A model generated the notes under the pieces. It made no database searches. It was not told the DNA's origin and saw only the letters and a list, made by a program, of their open reading frames with translations. 64,000 nucleotides of DNA from Affinundibacterium flavidum (GTDB lineage Bacteria; Pseudomonadota; Gammaproteobacteria; Burkholderiales; Burkholderiaceae_D): the NCBI RefSeq assembly GCF_014284175.1, contig NZ_JACOGA010000004.1:62001-126000 (forward strand). Reading direction: 5' to 3'. Below, piece by piece: positions 1 through 10,631 of the stretch. Both the position numbers and the translations under genes were made by a program. How positions within the stretch are numbered: position 1 is the first letter of the stretch; each line of letters starts with the position of its first letter.

Positions 1-1
1 T

Positions 2-166
2 GTCACTGTAGAACGTATTGCCAAACAGAATAGCTGTCAGTCGCAAAAAGGTGCTGGCTTACTCTACAAAAAAGGGCCAATAGAAGTGTATCGTGTTGAA
101 TGTGAAGATGGACAAGAAATCAAAGCCCGTTGTGAGATGCGTCAATGCGAGATTTTCAAGCCTTAG
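2..166 (+). CDS. C-terminal end of an unidentified protein (partial)
   Basis: The window opens inside a reading frame that runs without stops for 54 codons and ends at TAG 164-166. The visible tail is hydrophilic and contains five cysteines, including CEMRQCE close to the end, which could be a metal-binding or disulfide pattern. The start and any diagnostic domain lie to the left of the window. I do not recognise the family and assign no function. The frame is supported by its uninterrupted length to the window edge and its ordinary codon use. Confidence 0.5.
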   Translation, partial: VTVERIAKQNSCQSQKGAGLLYKKGPIEVYRVECEDGQEIKARCEMRQCEIFKP

Positions 167-331
167 TACGATTCACCAAGGTTCAAATTAAGGTGAAAAT
201 TAAAACGCCAATGCCAATGAGTGAATAGACTGAAATCAGCGCTGTCAGCAATTTGGCCTACGCATAGCAGACTCATGCAAAGTGCCCCATGAACTCAAGG
301 CCATCGACAACATTGTGAAAGCGAAAATCAG

Positions 332-1081
332 ATGCGATTACGCCATCATGTTTTATCCGTATTGTTGACCTCATGTTGCTTGTCGACCTTGCCATCCCAA
401 GCGCAGACATTAACCATTGCATGGCGCGAAAAGCCACCGCATCAATATATAGAAAACGGGCAGGAAAAAGGCATACTGTTAATGCTGGCAAAGCACGTGT
501 TTGCTGACAGTAAATTAAAAACAATATTTGTCGAAGAACCCGCGAAAAGAATCTGGCAAAACTTTAAAAATGGGAAAAAAAATTACTGTTCGTTTGGCTG
601 GTACAAAATCGCTGAACGCGAAGCGCTGGTGCAATACAGTGACAGCTTTTACAAAGATCCTCCGCACACCTTACTCGTTGGGAATAGCTCGCTAACACAA
701 GTGCGCACGCACAAAAATCTAAAATCCTTGCTCGCAGATCCTAGTTTAAGTTTGGCTATTGTGGACGGTGTTTCCTATGGTGACCAACTAGATCAATTAT
801 TTTTATCTAGCAAAAACAAAATTATCCGCAGCAGTGCCGCGCCTATGATTATGGTCAGAATGATCAATGCAAATCGTGCGTCCATGATGTTAATCGACAA
901 GGATGACTGGCACTATTTAAGCAGCAAAGATGAGCAATTAAGTGAGCTTACACAAGTGGATGTAGAAGGCATGCCCGCGGGTCTTGATCGGTACATCGTC
1001 TGCAGTAAAGATGTGGCGTCAGATACCATGATTAGAATTAACAGTTCACTAGCAAAAATCAGCGGCACGAAAACCAAATAG
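332..1081 (+). CDS. Periplasmic solute-binding-like protein (SBP_bac_3 type)
   Basis: The 249-residue protein starts with an export signal (hydrophobic stretch about residues 8-20, cleavage near SQA-Q at about 25). The body reads like family 3 extracellular solute-binding proteins: an early TIAWREKPPHQYIENG segment, then alternating alpha/beta sequence ending in a C-terminal helix. It is slightly shorter than classical amino-acid binding proteins and has no ABC permease or ATPase genes beside it. It may therefore be an orphan sensor or scavenging protein, as is common in Burkholderiales. The ligand cannot be deduced. The ATG at 332 has only a weak ribosome-binding site. Confidence 0.65.
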   Translation: MRLRHHVLSVLLTSCCLSTLPSQAQTLTIAWREKPPHQYIENGQEKGILLMLAKHVFADSKLKTIFVEEPAKRIWQNFKNGKKNYCSFGWYKIAEREALVQYSDSFYKDPPHTLLVGNSSLTQVRTHKNLKSLLADPSLSLAIVDGVSYGDQLDQLFLSSKNKIIRSSAAPMIMVRMINANRASMMLIDKDDWHYLSSKDEQLSELTQVDVEGMPAGLDRYIVCSKDVASDTMIRINSSLAKISGTKTK

Positions 1082-1979
1082 AGTTATATGGTTGTTCTCA
1101 CTGAACAGCAGCCAGTTTTTCCCTAACAGTATCAGGCAATTTTTGCATTCGTAATTGCCATCATATTTGCGCCCATATTTGTGTCCATATTCGCATTTTC
1201 ACTCGCCGTCTCTGGCTATGACGCATACCTCGTAACACGTTAGATTGCCACCAATTCTTCTGCATGCGATTATCAAACCTAAGCTAAGGCGTTCGCTAAC
1301 CACAGTCCTTGGTACCCCTGCCATCCAAACTCTGCAAACACAGAAACATCTGTAAAAGTAGTGACTTTGCGGCTAAGCACTTCTATGCAAATCATCACAG
1401 GCACAATAGCAGTGCTTGGGCCAAATCACTTGGTCTCTCCAGATAAACCACTAAACCCTTCACATAGTACCGTGCCGACATGCTGCGATGCTAATTCATG
1501 AAATTGCAAGTAGACGAGTACGTTTCGAAAAAGAGCGCGGACTCGCACAAGATTGACAAAAAACCACAGTCATATAGTCACAATATTAAGTAATTTTTAG
1601 TAACTTATCCTATTACAAAAACAAACTAAAAACTTAATTAGATGTTACAAGATCACAAATGACAGAATTATGCTTTGAGCTTTGCCCTCAAATAAAATTT
1701 ATCTAAAAGTCATGCTGTTTGTATATACAAATTAGATCAAATTCAATATACCAAAAGTATATTGAATTAGCTTCAATTTCTGTTTAACTCTGTGCTCGCT
1801 CTACTTTTCATGGGTAATTTATCTGTGCAGATTCAAGCAGATTTCCCATTTTGGGCGAATGCCGACCATAGTGGAATACGAAACACAAGCATGCACATCA
1901 CGGCGACCGGCATCTAAGTCATCAACTCAGTAAATAAGCACAAACAAATCAACAAACAAAACCTATAGAGGGGACAAAC
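1082..1979. other. 900-bp intergenic region, AT-rich towards its right end
   Basis: I find no convincing gene here; only very short frames occur. The stretch from about 1560 to 1800 is strongly AT-rich and holds a perfect inverted repeat (1740-1768). The last 20 bases carry the purine-rich ribosome-binding site of the protease gene. The region probably contains the protease promoter, but no single -35/-10 pair stands out. Confidence 0.4.
1740..1768. repeat. Perfect inverted repeat, 11-bp arms
   Basis: AATTCAATATA at 1740-1750 is the exact reverse complement of 1758-1768, with a 7-base spacer. No T-run follows on the plus strand and the site lies 210 bp upstream of the secreted protease. An operator or mRNA hairpin is more likely than a terminator. 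The function is inferred from position only. Confidence 0.45.
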
Positions 1980-3848
1980 ATGAAAAAAACATCGTCGCAT
2001 TCTCATTCGCATTCACATTTCGTATTGCGCTCTGGCTTGCTCGCGGCATTATTAGTCAGCGCAGTTAGCGCCATCGCCGCCGACACACCCGCCGCACGTC
2101 AGGAAATCGGCAGCGCCGATGCTCTGATCCGCACATTAGCAAATCAACACGCCAATCCCAACACCCGTGCATTGCTATCCCTGAATAACAATGCTGCACA
2201 AACTAAGCATTTAGATACCGACATCACTGACTACCACTTCAAAGATGGTATTTTGTCCGTCTCAGGTAAAGCGCGCGGTTCAGCCAATTCCAGTTTCTAC
2301 TTGAAAGGCAGTGCTAAGAATTTGCATGGCTATTTGATCAAACATGACGAGAAAAAAGCCTACGAATACAGCACTGATGCGAAAGGCATAGTAAGCGTCA
2401 CCGAAGTAGCGATCAGCAAAGTCATTCCCGATTTGGATGAGCGCTGGTTGAAAGCGACTACTGTCAATAATCTTGCTGGTGCAATTCATCCTGTTTACAG
2501 CCCTATGGCATCACGCCAGGCGCCCCATATTGGCCCCTACAATAACGAAGACGTCACCAAGCTAGAAAGTAAGCCTGGCAGCCCATGGGTGTTCTACCTG
2601 AATCACTCTGCTGTCATGAGCGGCAGCACCCCACTCAATGGCGTGACCAAAGAAAACATGTATCGCGCCTGGCAAATCGTGGCGGATCAATATTCGATGT
2701 ACAACATCAACATCACCACTAATCCAACTGTCTACAACACAGCTAAATCAGCGAATATCTTGCGCACAGGCGTGATCAATTTCGTGAATCAAGATGGTCG
2801 CTCCAACGCGCCACTAAGCGCATTCGGCACCACTTCTGCCGGCACTTTGTATCGCAACCCTGCAAGTGGTTTTGACTACGGTTACGGCATAGGGATGACT
2901 GCCGCACATGAAGTCGGCCATCAGATGGGTATGAACCATGATCACGGCGGCACTGGCGGCGAATACTTTGAAGGCATTGCCGCCTATCAGTGGGGCCCTA
3001 TCATGGGCAACTATTGGATGGGTGCCAACTGGGCAGCTAGCCGCTGGACCTGGAGCAAGGGTGAATACAATACTGCGACTAATTTCGAAGATGATTTGCG
3101 TATCATGAACGTCAATGAATCTATCCCTTACGTGACTGACGATAATCCCTCAGGCAAAGCATTGGCGCTGGATGCTGCTGGAAATATCAATCCACAGACT
3201 AACTTTGGTCAAATCGAAAAAACCGGTGACACCGATGCATTCACTTTCACGGTGACAGGCAATGGCAAATTGGATTTAAAAATCGACCCGATTGAATACT
3301 TCGGTATGTTAGACGTCGATGCGAAAATTTATAACGCAGCTGGGACACTCATTTCCAGTAGCAATAAAGCAGTAAATCGCTCAGCTGAATTTATCGGCCT
3401 CAATTTAAGTGCAGGTGATTATCGTCTGGTCATCGCTGGTGGGGCGGAAGGTACGCCACAAAATGGTTTCTCTAACTATTCCTCACTCGGCTATTACGCG
3501 ATGAAGGGAACATTGGTCGGTAGCACACCGCCAGCCGATGTAATGCTCAGCAGCGGTGTCGGACTCGCTAACCAAAGCGCGGCGACTGGCACATGGAAAT
3601 ACTATGCGATTGATGTACCTGCAGGTAAAACTAGCGTGGTATTTTCATTAAATGGTGCAAATGGAGACGCCGATTTGTATTCACAACTGAGCGTGAAACC
3701 AACGACGGCTGCGTACAAGTGCAAATCAGATGGTGCTACTTCAGTTGAAACCTGTACCGTCAATGCACCAAGCGCAGGCCGTTATTATGTTGGCGTGTAC
3801 GCTTATGCTGCGTTCAGTGCTTTAACCGTGAAAGCCACAATTAACTAA
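1980..3848 (+). CDS. Secreted metzincin-type zinc metalloprotease with C-terminal PPC domains
   Basis: The 622-residue protein starts with an unusual Ser-His repeat (residues 5-13), then a signal peptide (about 15-34, ending AIAA). A propeptide-like region of about 130 residues follows. The zinc site is HEVGHQMGMNHD with H310, E311, H314 and H320, the HExxHxxGxxH(D) pattern of metzincins, and M342 in PIMGNYW is a plausible Met-turn. The rest consists of two beta-rich PPC-like domains (about 395-510 and 523-622), which are usually removed after export. It should cleave extracellular protein; the substrate is unknown. GAGGGGA lies just before the ATG and a strong terminator follows, so it is monocistronic. 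The last PPC domain resembles the tail of the intradiol dioxygenase at 37306. Confidence 0.88.
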   Translation: MKKTSSHSHSHSHFVLRSGLLAALLVSAVSAIAADTPAARQEIGSADALIRTLANQHANPNTRALLSLNNNAAQTKHLDTDITDYHFKDGILSVSGKARGSANSSFYLKGSAKNLHGYLIKHDEKKAYEYSTDAKGIVSVTEVAISKVIPDLDERWLKATTVNNLAGAIHPVYSPMASRQAPHIGPYNNEDVTKLESKPGSPWVFYLNHSAVMSGSTPLNGVTKENMYRAWQIVADQYSMYNINITTNPTVYNTAKSANILRTGVINFVNQDGRSNAPLSAFGTTSAGTLYRNPASGFDYGYGIGMTAAHEVGHQMGMNHDHGGTGGEYFEGIAAYQWGPIMGNYWMGANWAASRWTWSKGEYNTATNFEDDLRIMNVNESIPYVTDDNPSGKALALDAAGNINPQTNFGQIEKTGDTDAFTFTVTGNGKLDLKIDPIEYFGMLDVDAKIYNAAGTLISSSNKAVNRSAEFIGLNLSAGDYRLVIAGGAEGTPQNGFSNYSSLGYYAMKGTLVGSTPPADVMLSSGVGLANQSAATGTWKYYAIDVPAGKTSVVFSLNGANGDADLYSQLSVKPTTAAYKCKSDGATSVETCTVNAPSAGRYYVGVYAYAAFSALTVKATIN

Positions 3849-3882
3849 GCTAGCAATATCCCATAGTTAAAGTAATTGAACT

Positions 3883-3913
3883 GGCGGTGAATTAAAACCT
3901 CACCGCCTTTTTT
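3883..3913 (+). terminator. Rho-independent terminator of the metzincin gene
   Basis: GGCGGTGA at 3883-3890 pairs perfectly with TCACCGCC at 3900-3907 and is followed by six T residues. It lies 34 bp after the stop codon of the protease. Confidence 0.85.
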
Positions 3914-4031
3914 ATTGCTCAGTCTCGCAAGATCTTCACTTAAATTCGAGCTACATCAAACATCGTGATGGCAATTTCAAAGAACTGGTCGGTTATACTA
4001 ACGGGTCTAACGCATTTCTATGAAAGAAATT

Positions 4032-4367
4032 ATGTCTCAGCTACCAGCCTGCCCAGTTTGCGGCATGGAAAACACCTATCCCGATGGTGACAATTATGTG
4101 TGCGCCGATTGCGGCCACGAATGGCCTATGCAAGCTGCGGCCGAAGAATCCGATGAGCGCATCGTCAAAGATTCCAACGGCAATGTCTTAGCCGATGGCG
4201 ATGCCGTGGTCTTGATCAAGGATTTGAAAGTGAAAGGCTCTTCGATTACCTTGAAACAAGGCAGCAAAGTGAAAAGTATCCGCTTGGTCGGTGGCGATCA
4301 TGAAGTCGATTGCAAAATGGATGCCGGAAACTTTATGTTGAAAGCTTGTTACCTGAAAAAGGTATAA
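4032..4367 (+). CDS. yjdM: Zinc-ribbon protein PhnA/YjdM
   Basis: A 111-residue protein matching the PhnA/YjdM family almost end to end. It has an N-terminal zinc ribbon with CPVC and CADC pairs, then the conserved ESDERIVKDSNGNVLADGD segment and the KDLKVKGSS...LKQGSKVK...GDHEVDCKMD tail typical of the E. coli protein. Despite its historical link to phosphonate uptake its role is unclear, and no phn genes are nearby. I chose ATG 4032 (MSQLPACPVCG) because it matches the family start and has GAAAG just upstream. An in-frame ATG at 4020 would add four residues and lacks a ribosome-binding site. Confidence 0.88.
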   Translation: MSQLPACPVCGMENTYPDGDNYVCADCGHEWPMQAAAEESDERIVKDSNGNVLADGDAVVLIKDLKVKGSSITLKQGSKVKSIRLVGGDHEVDCKMDAGNFMLKACYLKKV

Positions 4368-4406
4368 AACAAAACGGCGCGAACCTGTACACAACAAGTC
4401 GCGCCG
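4368..4406 (-). terminator. Terminator between convergent yjdM and the membrane-protein gene
   Basis: CGGCGCGA (4375-4382) and TCGCGCCG (4399-4406) form a perfect 8-bp stem. Read on the minus strand the stem is followed by TTTTGTTTT, so it mainly terminates the minus-strand membrane-protein gene. It may also act on yjdM. Confidence 0.65.
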
Positions 4407-4427
4407 CTCTTCGATACAGATGAGTAT

Positions 4428-4811
4428 CTATTTGGATGTAGGGGCGCGCAGCACCATCCACAACATCATCAACACGCCCACCAGCACCGCTAGCGAAGAA
4501 CCCGACAATAAAGGTTCAAGTTTGCTTTCAGCGACAAAATTTCCATACAGCAGAAATAAGCCCGAACCTATGCCAACGGCACCCAAATGATGCAGCACGA
4601 ATTGCACTCGAGCTAGGGCACCCGTAAATCCCACCAGCCACAACTTATGGATAATTGCGTAAATCATCGATACGACAAAGCCAATCAATAAAATATGTGC
4701 GTGCGTGACATGCTGTCCATGATCATGCGACGCTGCCATGAAAATCCCTAAACACATCCCTATCGCAGCAAAACCCAAAGCAGAAATCAAATACTTTCTA
4801 TCGAAGCCCAT
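4428..4811 (-). CDS. Small conserved integral membrane protein
   Basis: A 127-residue protein with about four hydrophobic segments: ISALGFAAIGMCLGIFMAA, the ILLIGFVVSMIYAII region, the LGAVGIGSGLFLLYG region and the C-terminal LAVLVGVLMMLWMVL. Histidines (SHDHGQHVTHAH) lie between the first two segments and HK and HH motifs follow, which suggests a metal or haem site in the membrane. Similar small proteins are, from memory, common in Betaproteobacteria without a known role. The start MGFDRKYL at 4811 is fixed by AAGGAGA seven bases upstream. A longer frame to 4892 has no ribosome-binding site. Confidence 0.65.
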   Translation of the reverse strand: MGFDRKYLISALGFAAIGMCLGIFMAASHDHGQHVTHAHILLIGFVVSMIYAIIHKLWLVGFTGALARVQFVLHHLGAVGIGSGLFLLYGNFVAESKLEPLLSGSSLAVLVGVLMMLWMVLRAPTSK

Positions 4812-5010
4812 CTCTGTCTCCTTATTTTTTATGCAGTGTTTTATTGTAGAGTGCTTGCCACTTTTTTCAGCAAGCGCATTCAGCTTACGCACGGGAAGAA
4901 AGCCTGTCTATCTGAAATCAAAACACTGTCGTAAAAAGACTAAAATTCGACATTATTAGGACTTATGGCTTAGGACCTAGGCAAAATTGTGCTGGCCGAA
5001 ACTTCATTGC

Positions 5011-5070
5011 GTAAGGTGCGCCGTGCGCACCATACACATTGACTGCGGCTTCGGTGCGCACGGCGCATAC
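5011..5070. repeat. Dispersed palindromic repeat (REP-like), copy 1
   Basis: GGTGCGCCGTGCGCACC at 5015-5031 is followed after 21 bases by GGTGCGCACGGCGCA (5053-5067), giving a 15-bp inverted match (TGCGCCGTGCGCACC). A second, better-preserved copy lies at 54338-54406. Two unlinked copies of the same palindrome mark it as a dispersed intergenic repeat. Confidence 0.65.
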
Positions 5071-5483
5071 ATGGACGCCTCCCGTTTGCAAGGGCATTGT
5101 CAAATAAAAATAGACGGAGTCGATTTCAGCCATACATTCGGTCTTTATTGCAGTCGATTGATGACTGCTGACACATGATGAAACACGCTGATGGTCGCTC
5201 AATCACCCTATCGTGCTTATCGCACAGTGCGTCTGGCGAGCTTTTGACCATCCTGGTCTGACCTGTCCTGTATTCCCTACTTTGGCACATTGCGATGCCG
5301 TTTGGTGGGGAGGCGTCCATTTCATTACCCTACGCGATGAGGCGCTAGTCAATGCAATGTTGCGTCAGTCGCAAAGCTATTCAATCTTCTCAATTTGACT
5401 TTGAATTTATACAAAAATAAAACTCAAATTATCACCTACAGCAATATCGTCTACAGAAAAACTTGGAAACAAAACGACAGACG

Positions 5484-5513
5484 AAAAAAAACGCCTGATG
5501 TTGCCACCAGGCG
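5484..5513 (-). terminator. Terminator of the M4 protease gene
   Basis: On the minus strand CGCCTG and CAGGCG form a stem around a GTGGCAACAT loop, followed by a run of eight T. It lies about 25 bp past the stop codon at 5538. Confidence 0.85.
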
Positions 5514-5537
5514 CTCTAAATTACACTGCCGAAAATC

Positions 5538-7497
<1,960 letters not shown>

Positions 7498-8301
7498 TCA
7501 TTCGCGAAATAAATAGGTGAAATTACGACTGACCAGTAATTTTTCAGGATGTCCCTTCAAAAATACCTGCATTCTTTCCGCATCGACTCGCTCTGCCGCT
7601 GAGATAGCCCTGGCGTTGACCACGGTGGAACGATGAATTTGCCAGAATTGATCGCCATCAAGACTGCCCAACAAATCCTTTAAGGGTGTTCTGAGCAAAG
7701 CTTCGTAGTCGGCCAGAACTACACGCGTGTACTTGGTATCTGATTGAAAAAACAAAACTTCATCAACGTCTATTAATTTAATTTGCTTACCCACGCTAGC
7801 CTTAATCCATTTCATTTTGGGTGACTTCGTGCCAGGCACACCGCCTGCCATGGAGGCTTGCAAACCGCGCAGTATGGTCTCGACTTCGATGGCCGCAACT
7901 TCATGTTGTCTGGGTTCGCTTGATTCTGCTTGCATCCTTGTCTGCATCTTTTCCTGCACTCGGTGTATGGCCTTTTGCAAACGCTCTTCTTGTACGGGTT
8001 TTAATAAATAATCGATAGCGCCAGCATCAAAGGCATCAATCGCATATTGGTCGTAGGCCGTAATGAAAACGATGTGTGCGGATTGTCCGATTTTTTGTGC
8101 AACTTCGATGCCAGATAGTCCCGGCATACGAATGTCCAAAAAAACTAGCGCTGGTTCATGTTCTAAAAATCCGTCCCAGGCATCATTACCATTTTCTGCC
8201 ACCATCACGATCTCAGCCTTCGGCCACAATTTTGCCAATTGCGTGATTAATCGCTCACGCATTAAAGGTTCGTCTTCGGCAATCAACACTCTTGTTTTCA
8301 T
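7498..8301 (-). CDS. LytT/AlgR-type response regulator (REC-LytTR)
   Basis: The 267-residue regulator has an N-terminal receiver domain: acidic residues AEDEP near residue 9, phospho-acceptor D56 in FLDIRMPGLSG, and a conserved Lys in YLLKPV. An Ala/Gln-rich linker (about 115-160) leads to a C-terminal LytTR DNA-binding domain (about 165-267) with KMKWIKASVGKQIKLIDVDEV and FWQIHRSTVVNA. It binds DNA as the output of the kinase encoded just upstream (8449-9654). The 147 bp between the two hold a tandem repeat. Target genes are unknown. Confidence 0.92.
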   Translation of the reverse strand: MKTRVLIAEDEPLMRERLITQLAKLWPKAEIVMVAENGNDAWDGFLEHEPALVFLDIRMPGLSGIEVAQKIGQSAHIVFITAYDQYAIDAFDAGAIDYLLKPVQEERLQKAIHRVQEKMQTRMQAESSEPRQHEVAAIEVETILRGLQASMAGGVPGTKSPKMKWIKASVGKQIKLIDVDEVLFFQSDTKYTRVVLADYEALLRTPLKDLLGSLDGDQFWQIHRSTVVNARAISAAERVDAERMQVFLKGHPEKLLVSRNFTYLFRE

Positions 8302-8340
8302 TGCTTATCTTCTTTCTTGTTTTTTCTTTGGATTTTCGTT

Positions 8341-8376
8341 CGATTTTTCATTCGATCTTTCATTCGATTATGCATT
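8341..8376. repeat. Tandem repeat, 12 bp x 3, between regulator and kinase genes
   Basis: Three consecutive 12-mers CGATTTTTCATT, CGATCTTTCATT and CGATTATGCATT, preceded by a related degenerate unit. They sit in the 147-bp gap between the kinase stop and the regulator start, in the shared transcript. There are no spacers, so this is not CRISPR. Confidence 0.8.
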
Positions 8377-8448
8377 CCAGCACTCTCTCGACTGCCCTTA
8401 TGTATTGCCGGCTTGTTTGCCACAATCTAAGGCTACGCAAACCACAAA

Positions 8449-9654
8449 CTAACATCTGGGAATACTCACCTCAGCAATCACACCACCCTGTTCAGCTTCA
8501 AAGATGGACAGCGCTGCATGTGCGCCGTATTGCAAACGCAGACGATCCCGCACATTTTGCAAGCCTATGCCGGGATTTGGCGTATCACTTAATCCTACGC
8601 CACTATCTTGGACGGTAATCAATAAATCGGTACCGCACTTTTCCGCACGGATATCGATACGACCACCGCGCAAGGCAGGCTCTATGCCATGCTTAATCGC
8701 GTTCTCGGCTAAAGTTAATAGCATCATGCTGGGTATGCTAATGGCCTTCAAATCCGTCGACAAATCCAAATGAAAATCCAGACGTGCGCCCATTCTGACT
8801 TTCATGACTTCCAAATACGCTTGGATCAAATGGAACTCCTCCGCCAAGGTGATTTTCTCACTGCGCATTTCACTCATACTGGCACGCAGAAATACAATCA
8901 GATTCGCCGTAAGTTCTGCCGCTCGCGGTGCTCCGTTTTCTGCTAATTGTTGTACGGCGCCCAAAGTATTAAATAAGAAATGTGGCTCAATTTGCGCCCG
9001 TAATAATCGTAATTGCGACTCACTGGTTTGCCGCGCATTTTTCTCGCGCTCTGCTTCAAGTTCTAATTGTGCGGTGATGGCTTCGTAATTCTTATTGCGC
9101 CATACAGCAACAATACCCACCAACAGTGCATAGATACACCCCATTATTCCAGCGACCATTAACACGCGGGGTACGTCCTGAACGATACTGGTCCAAATAT
9201 CTTTGCCACGTAGCATGGCACCCAAAACAGTACCGCCTAGCAAACCCAACGATACACCCAAAAATGCATTCGACAGGAAGCGCACAGGCCGGAACGACAA
9301 GCGCCTATAGTTAAACCAAATACCAATCAGAGAAACCGCTACCGCCCAACCGATCAGATTAGCAACAGCGACCAAAATCCACCAGTCCAGCTTAGGTCTA
9401 AAAAAGTGTAGCAGCGCGCCGATCATAGAAAATACCGCGCTCAATTTCAGCACTGCCATCCAGAATGCCATGCCCTGATATTTGACAGAAAACTGGTGCA
9501 ATTGTGTGCGTTCAATCGAGGTCAATTTTGTCAATCGAAGCGCGAAGTGGCGGCGCCACGGGATTGAAATTTTCTGGGCTTCTTCAGGATGCAATAAGAC
9601 GTTGAGCATTTCTTCGTTCCAGTCTTGATACCAAGTCGATATTTTTTTCCACAT
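8449..9654 (-). CDS. LytS-type sensor histidine kinase (His_kinase + HATPase)
   Basis: The 401-residue kinase has four membrane segments between about residues 64 and 186, then a short coiled coil (about 190-220). The phospho-acceptor motif is QIEPHFLFNTL with H225, typical of the LytS/YehU family. The ATPase domain has an N-box (LAENAIKHGIEPAL) and G-boxes (DSGVGL, GIGLQNVRDRL). It phosphorylates the LytTR regulator encoded downstream in the same operon. There is no obvious periplasmic sensor domain, so the signal may be sensed in the membrane. The start at 9654 (MWKKIS) is preferred because GAGGAAAAAGAAG precedes it; the ATG at 9669 would overlap that site. Confidence 0.9.
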   Translation of the reverse strand: MWKKISTWYQDWNEEMLNVLLHPEEAQKISIPWRRHFALRLTKLTSIERTQLHQFSVKYQGMAFWMAVLKLSAVFSMIGALLHFFRPKLDWWILVAVANLIGWAVAVSLIGIWFNYRRLSFRPVRFLSNAFLGVSLGLLGGTVLGAMLRGKDIWTSIVQDVPRVLMVAGIMGCIYALLVGIVAVWRNKNYEAITAQLELEAEREKNARQTSESQLRLLRAQIEPHFLFNTLGAVQQLAENGAPRAAELTANLIVFLRASMSEMRSEKITLAEEFHLIQAYLEVMKVRMGARLDFHLDLSTDLKAISIPSMMLLTLAENAIKHGIEPALRGGRIDIRAEKCGTDLLITVQDSGVGLSDTPNPGIGLQNVRDRLRLQYGAHAALSIFEAEQGGVIAEVSIPRC

Positions 9655-9932
9655 CTTCTTTTTCCTCATTGATCAAACCATTGCAGCTGGTGCAAATGAA
9701 CACAACTGCTTGCGCCTGAGTGCGCCCTGCACGACGTCAATGTAAATGGACATCGATACCGACTCCAGATGATTACGACCAACGACGAATTGATCTGGCT
9801 CAAATACGAGCGCTTTGTTTTCAAAATTGCGCAGAATACGACACTTCCACACTGATTCTTTTACAGAAATAAACAGACATCGCCTAAGAATCGCCTATGA
9901 TAGTAAGGTCGATTACCCACCTAGGAAATCTC

Positions 9933-10490
9933 ATGTCCATCCCAAAAGCTCTCCCCACCGTCAGTGATGAACGCTACCACAAACTGAGCATCGGCTTGCA
10001 TTGGTTTATGTTGATGCTATTGATCGCAGTGTACGCATGCATAGAATTGCGTGAGATTTTTCCGAAAGGTAGTGATCCGCGTAAAGCCATGAAAATGTGG
10101 CATTTCATGTTGGGCTTATCGGTATTCGCGTTTGCCCTATTGCGCCTGATCGTTCGCTTGCGTCAGACAACGCCGGCGATTATTCCGACTCCACCGGCAT
10201 GGCAAGAACGCATTGCAAAAATCATGCACATCGCGCTCTATTGTTTAATGCTGGGGATGCCAATAGGAGGCTGGATGATACTCAGCGGAGAAGCACAAAT
10301 AATTCCGTTCTTTGGCTTAGAGCTCCCGCCACTGATTGCTCCAAACAAAGAACTCGCGGACACGATAGAGGACTTACATGTCACCTTTGGCAAAGTCGGC
10401 TATTTCTTGATAGGTCTCCATGCGTTGGCGGGTCTCTATCACCATTACATCGTGAAAGACAATACCTTAAAACGGATGCTGCCACACTAA
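9933..10490 (+). CDS. Cytochrome b561 family membrane haem protein
   Basis: A 185-residue four-helix membrane protein of the bacterial cytochrome b561 type. After YHKLSIGLHWFMLMLLIAVY (first haem-ligand His), further ligand candidates are MKMWHFMLGLSVF, KIMHIALYCLMLGMPIGGWMILSG and the C-terminal LHVTFGKVGYFLIGLHALAGLYHHY. The family moves electrons from quinol or superoxide across the inner membrane. Start ATG 9933 (MSIPKALP) has AGGAAA seven bases upstream; a longer frame from 9897 lacks one. A 10-bp tandem repeat begins directly after the stop codon and a terminator follows. Confidence 0.9.
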   Translation: MSIPKALPTVSDERYHKLSIGLHWFMLMLLIAVYACIELREIFPKGSDPRKAMKMWHFMLGLSVFAFALLRLIVRLRQTTPAIIPTPPAWQERIAKIMHIALYCLMLGMPIGGWMILSGEAQIIPFFGLELPPLIAPNKELADTIEDLHVTFGKVGYFLIGLHALAGLYHHYIVKDNTLKRMLPH

Positions 10491-10530
10491 GTTCAGGACG
10501 GTTCAGGACGGTTCAGGATGGTTTAGGCTG
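10491..10530. repeat. Tandem repeat, 10 bp x 4, directly after the cytochrome b561 stop
   Basis: GTTCAGGACG, GTTCAGGACG, GTTCAGGATG and GTTTAGGCTG follow each other without gaps, and the first unit begins at the base after the stop codon. The decay from left to right fits replication-slippage growth. Other minisatellite-like arrays in this window have different sequences but similar size. Confidence 0.85.
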
Positions 10531-10561
10531 GCTTGGCAACAAAGCCAGCAAAGCCTGACGT

Positions 10562-10599
10562 AAAAAAATAGCGCATTCAATTCGATGCGCTATTTTTTT
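10562..10599. terminator. Bidirectional terminator between cytochrome b561 and hydrolase genes
   Basis: A run of A, ATAGCGCAT, an 8-base loop, ATGCGCTAT and a run of seven T. The symmetrical A/T tracts let it work on both strands between two convergent genes. Confidence 0.88.
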
Positions 10600-10631
10600 A
10601 TTTGCATAGTGAGCAATGAACATCCACTATT

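Larger units (their letters stand above)
4812..5537. other. Intergenic region with palindromic repeats, no recognisable gene
   Basis: The 726-bp stretch has several overlapping frames of 60-80 codons on both strands, none with a recognisable product or a good ribosome-binding site. It contains a G+C-rich palindrome (5011-5070). It also holds a distant 13-bp inverted pair: ATGGACGCCTCCC at 5071-5083 and its complement at 5308-5320. The pair could bound a small decayed element or gene remnant. The right end holds the terminator of the M4 protease. Confidence 0.4.

Noticed and set aside
4963..5398. Overlapping 60-80-codon frames on both strands
   Set aside because: Frames come from the palindromic repeat and its surroundings; none has a recognisable product or clear start.
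8341..8376. Short repeated units that could suggest CRISPR
   Set aside because: Units are directly adjacent, 10-14 bp long, with no spacers or cas genes; all arrays in the window are simple tandem repeats.
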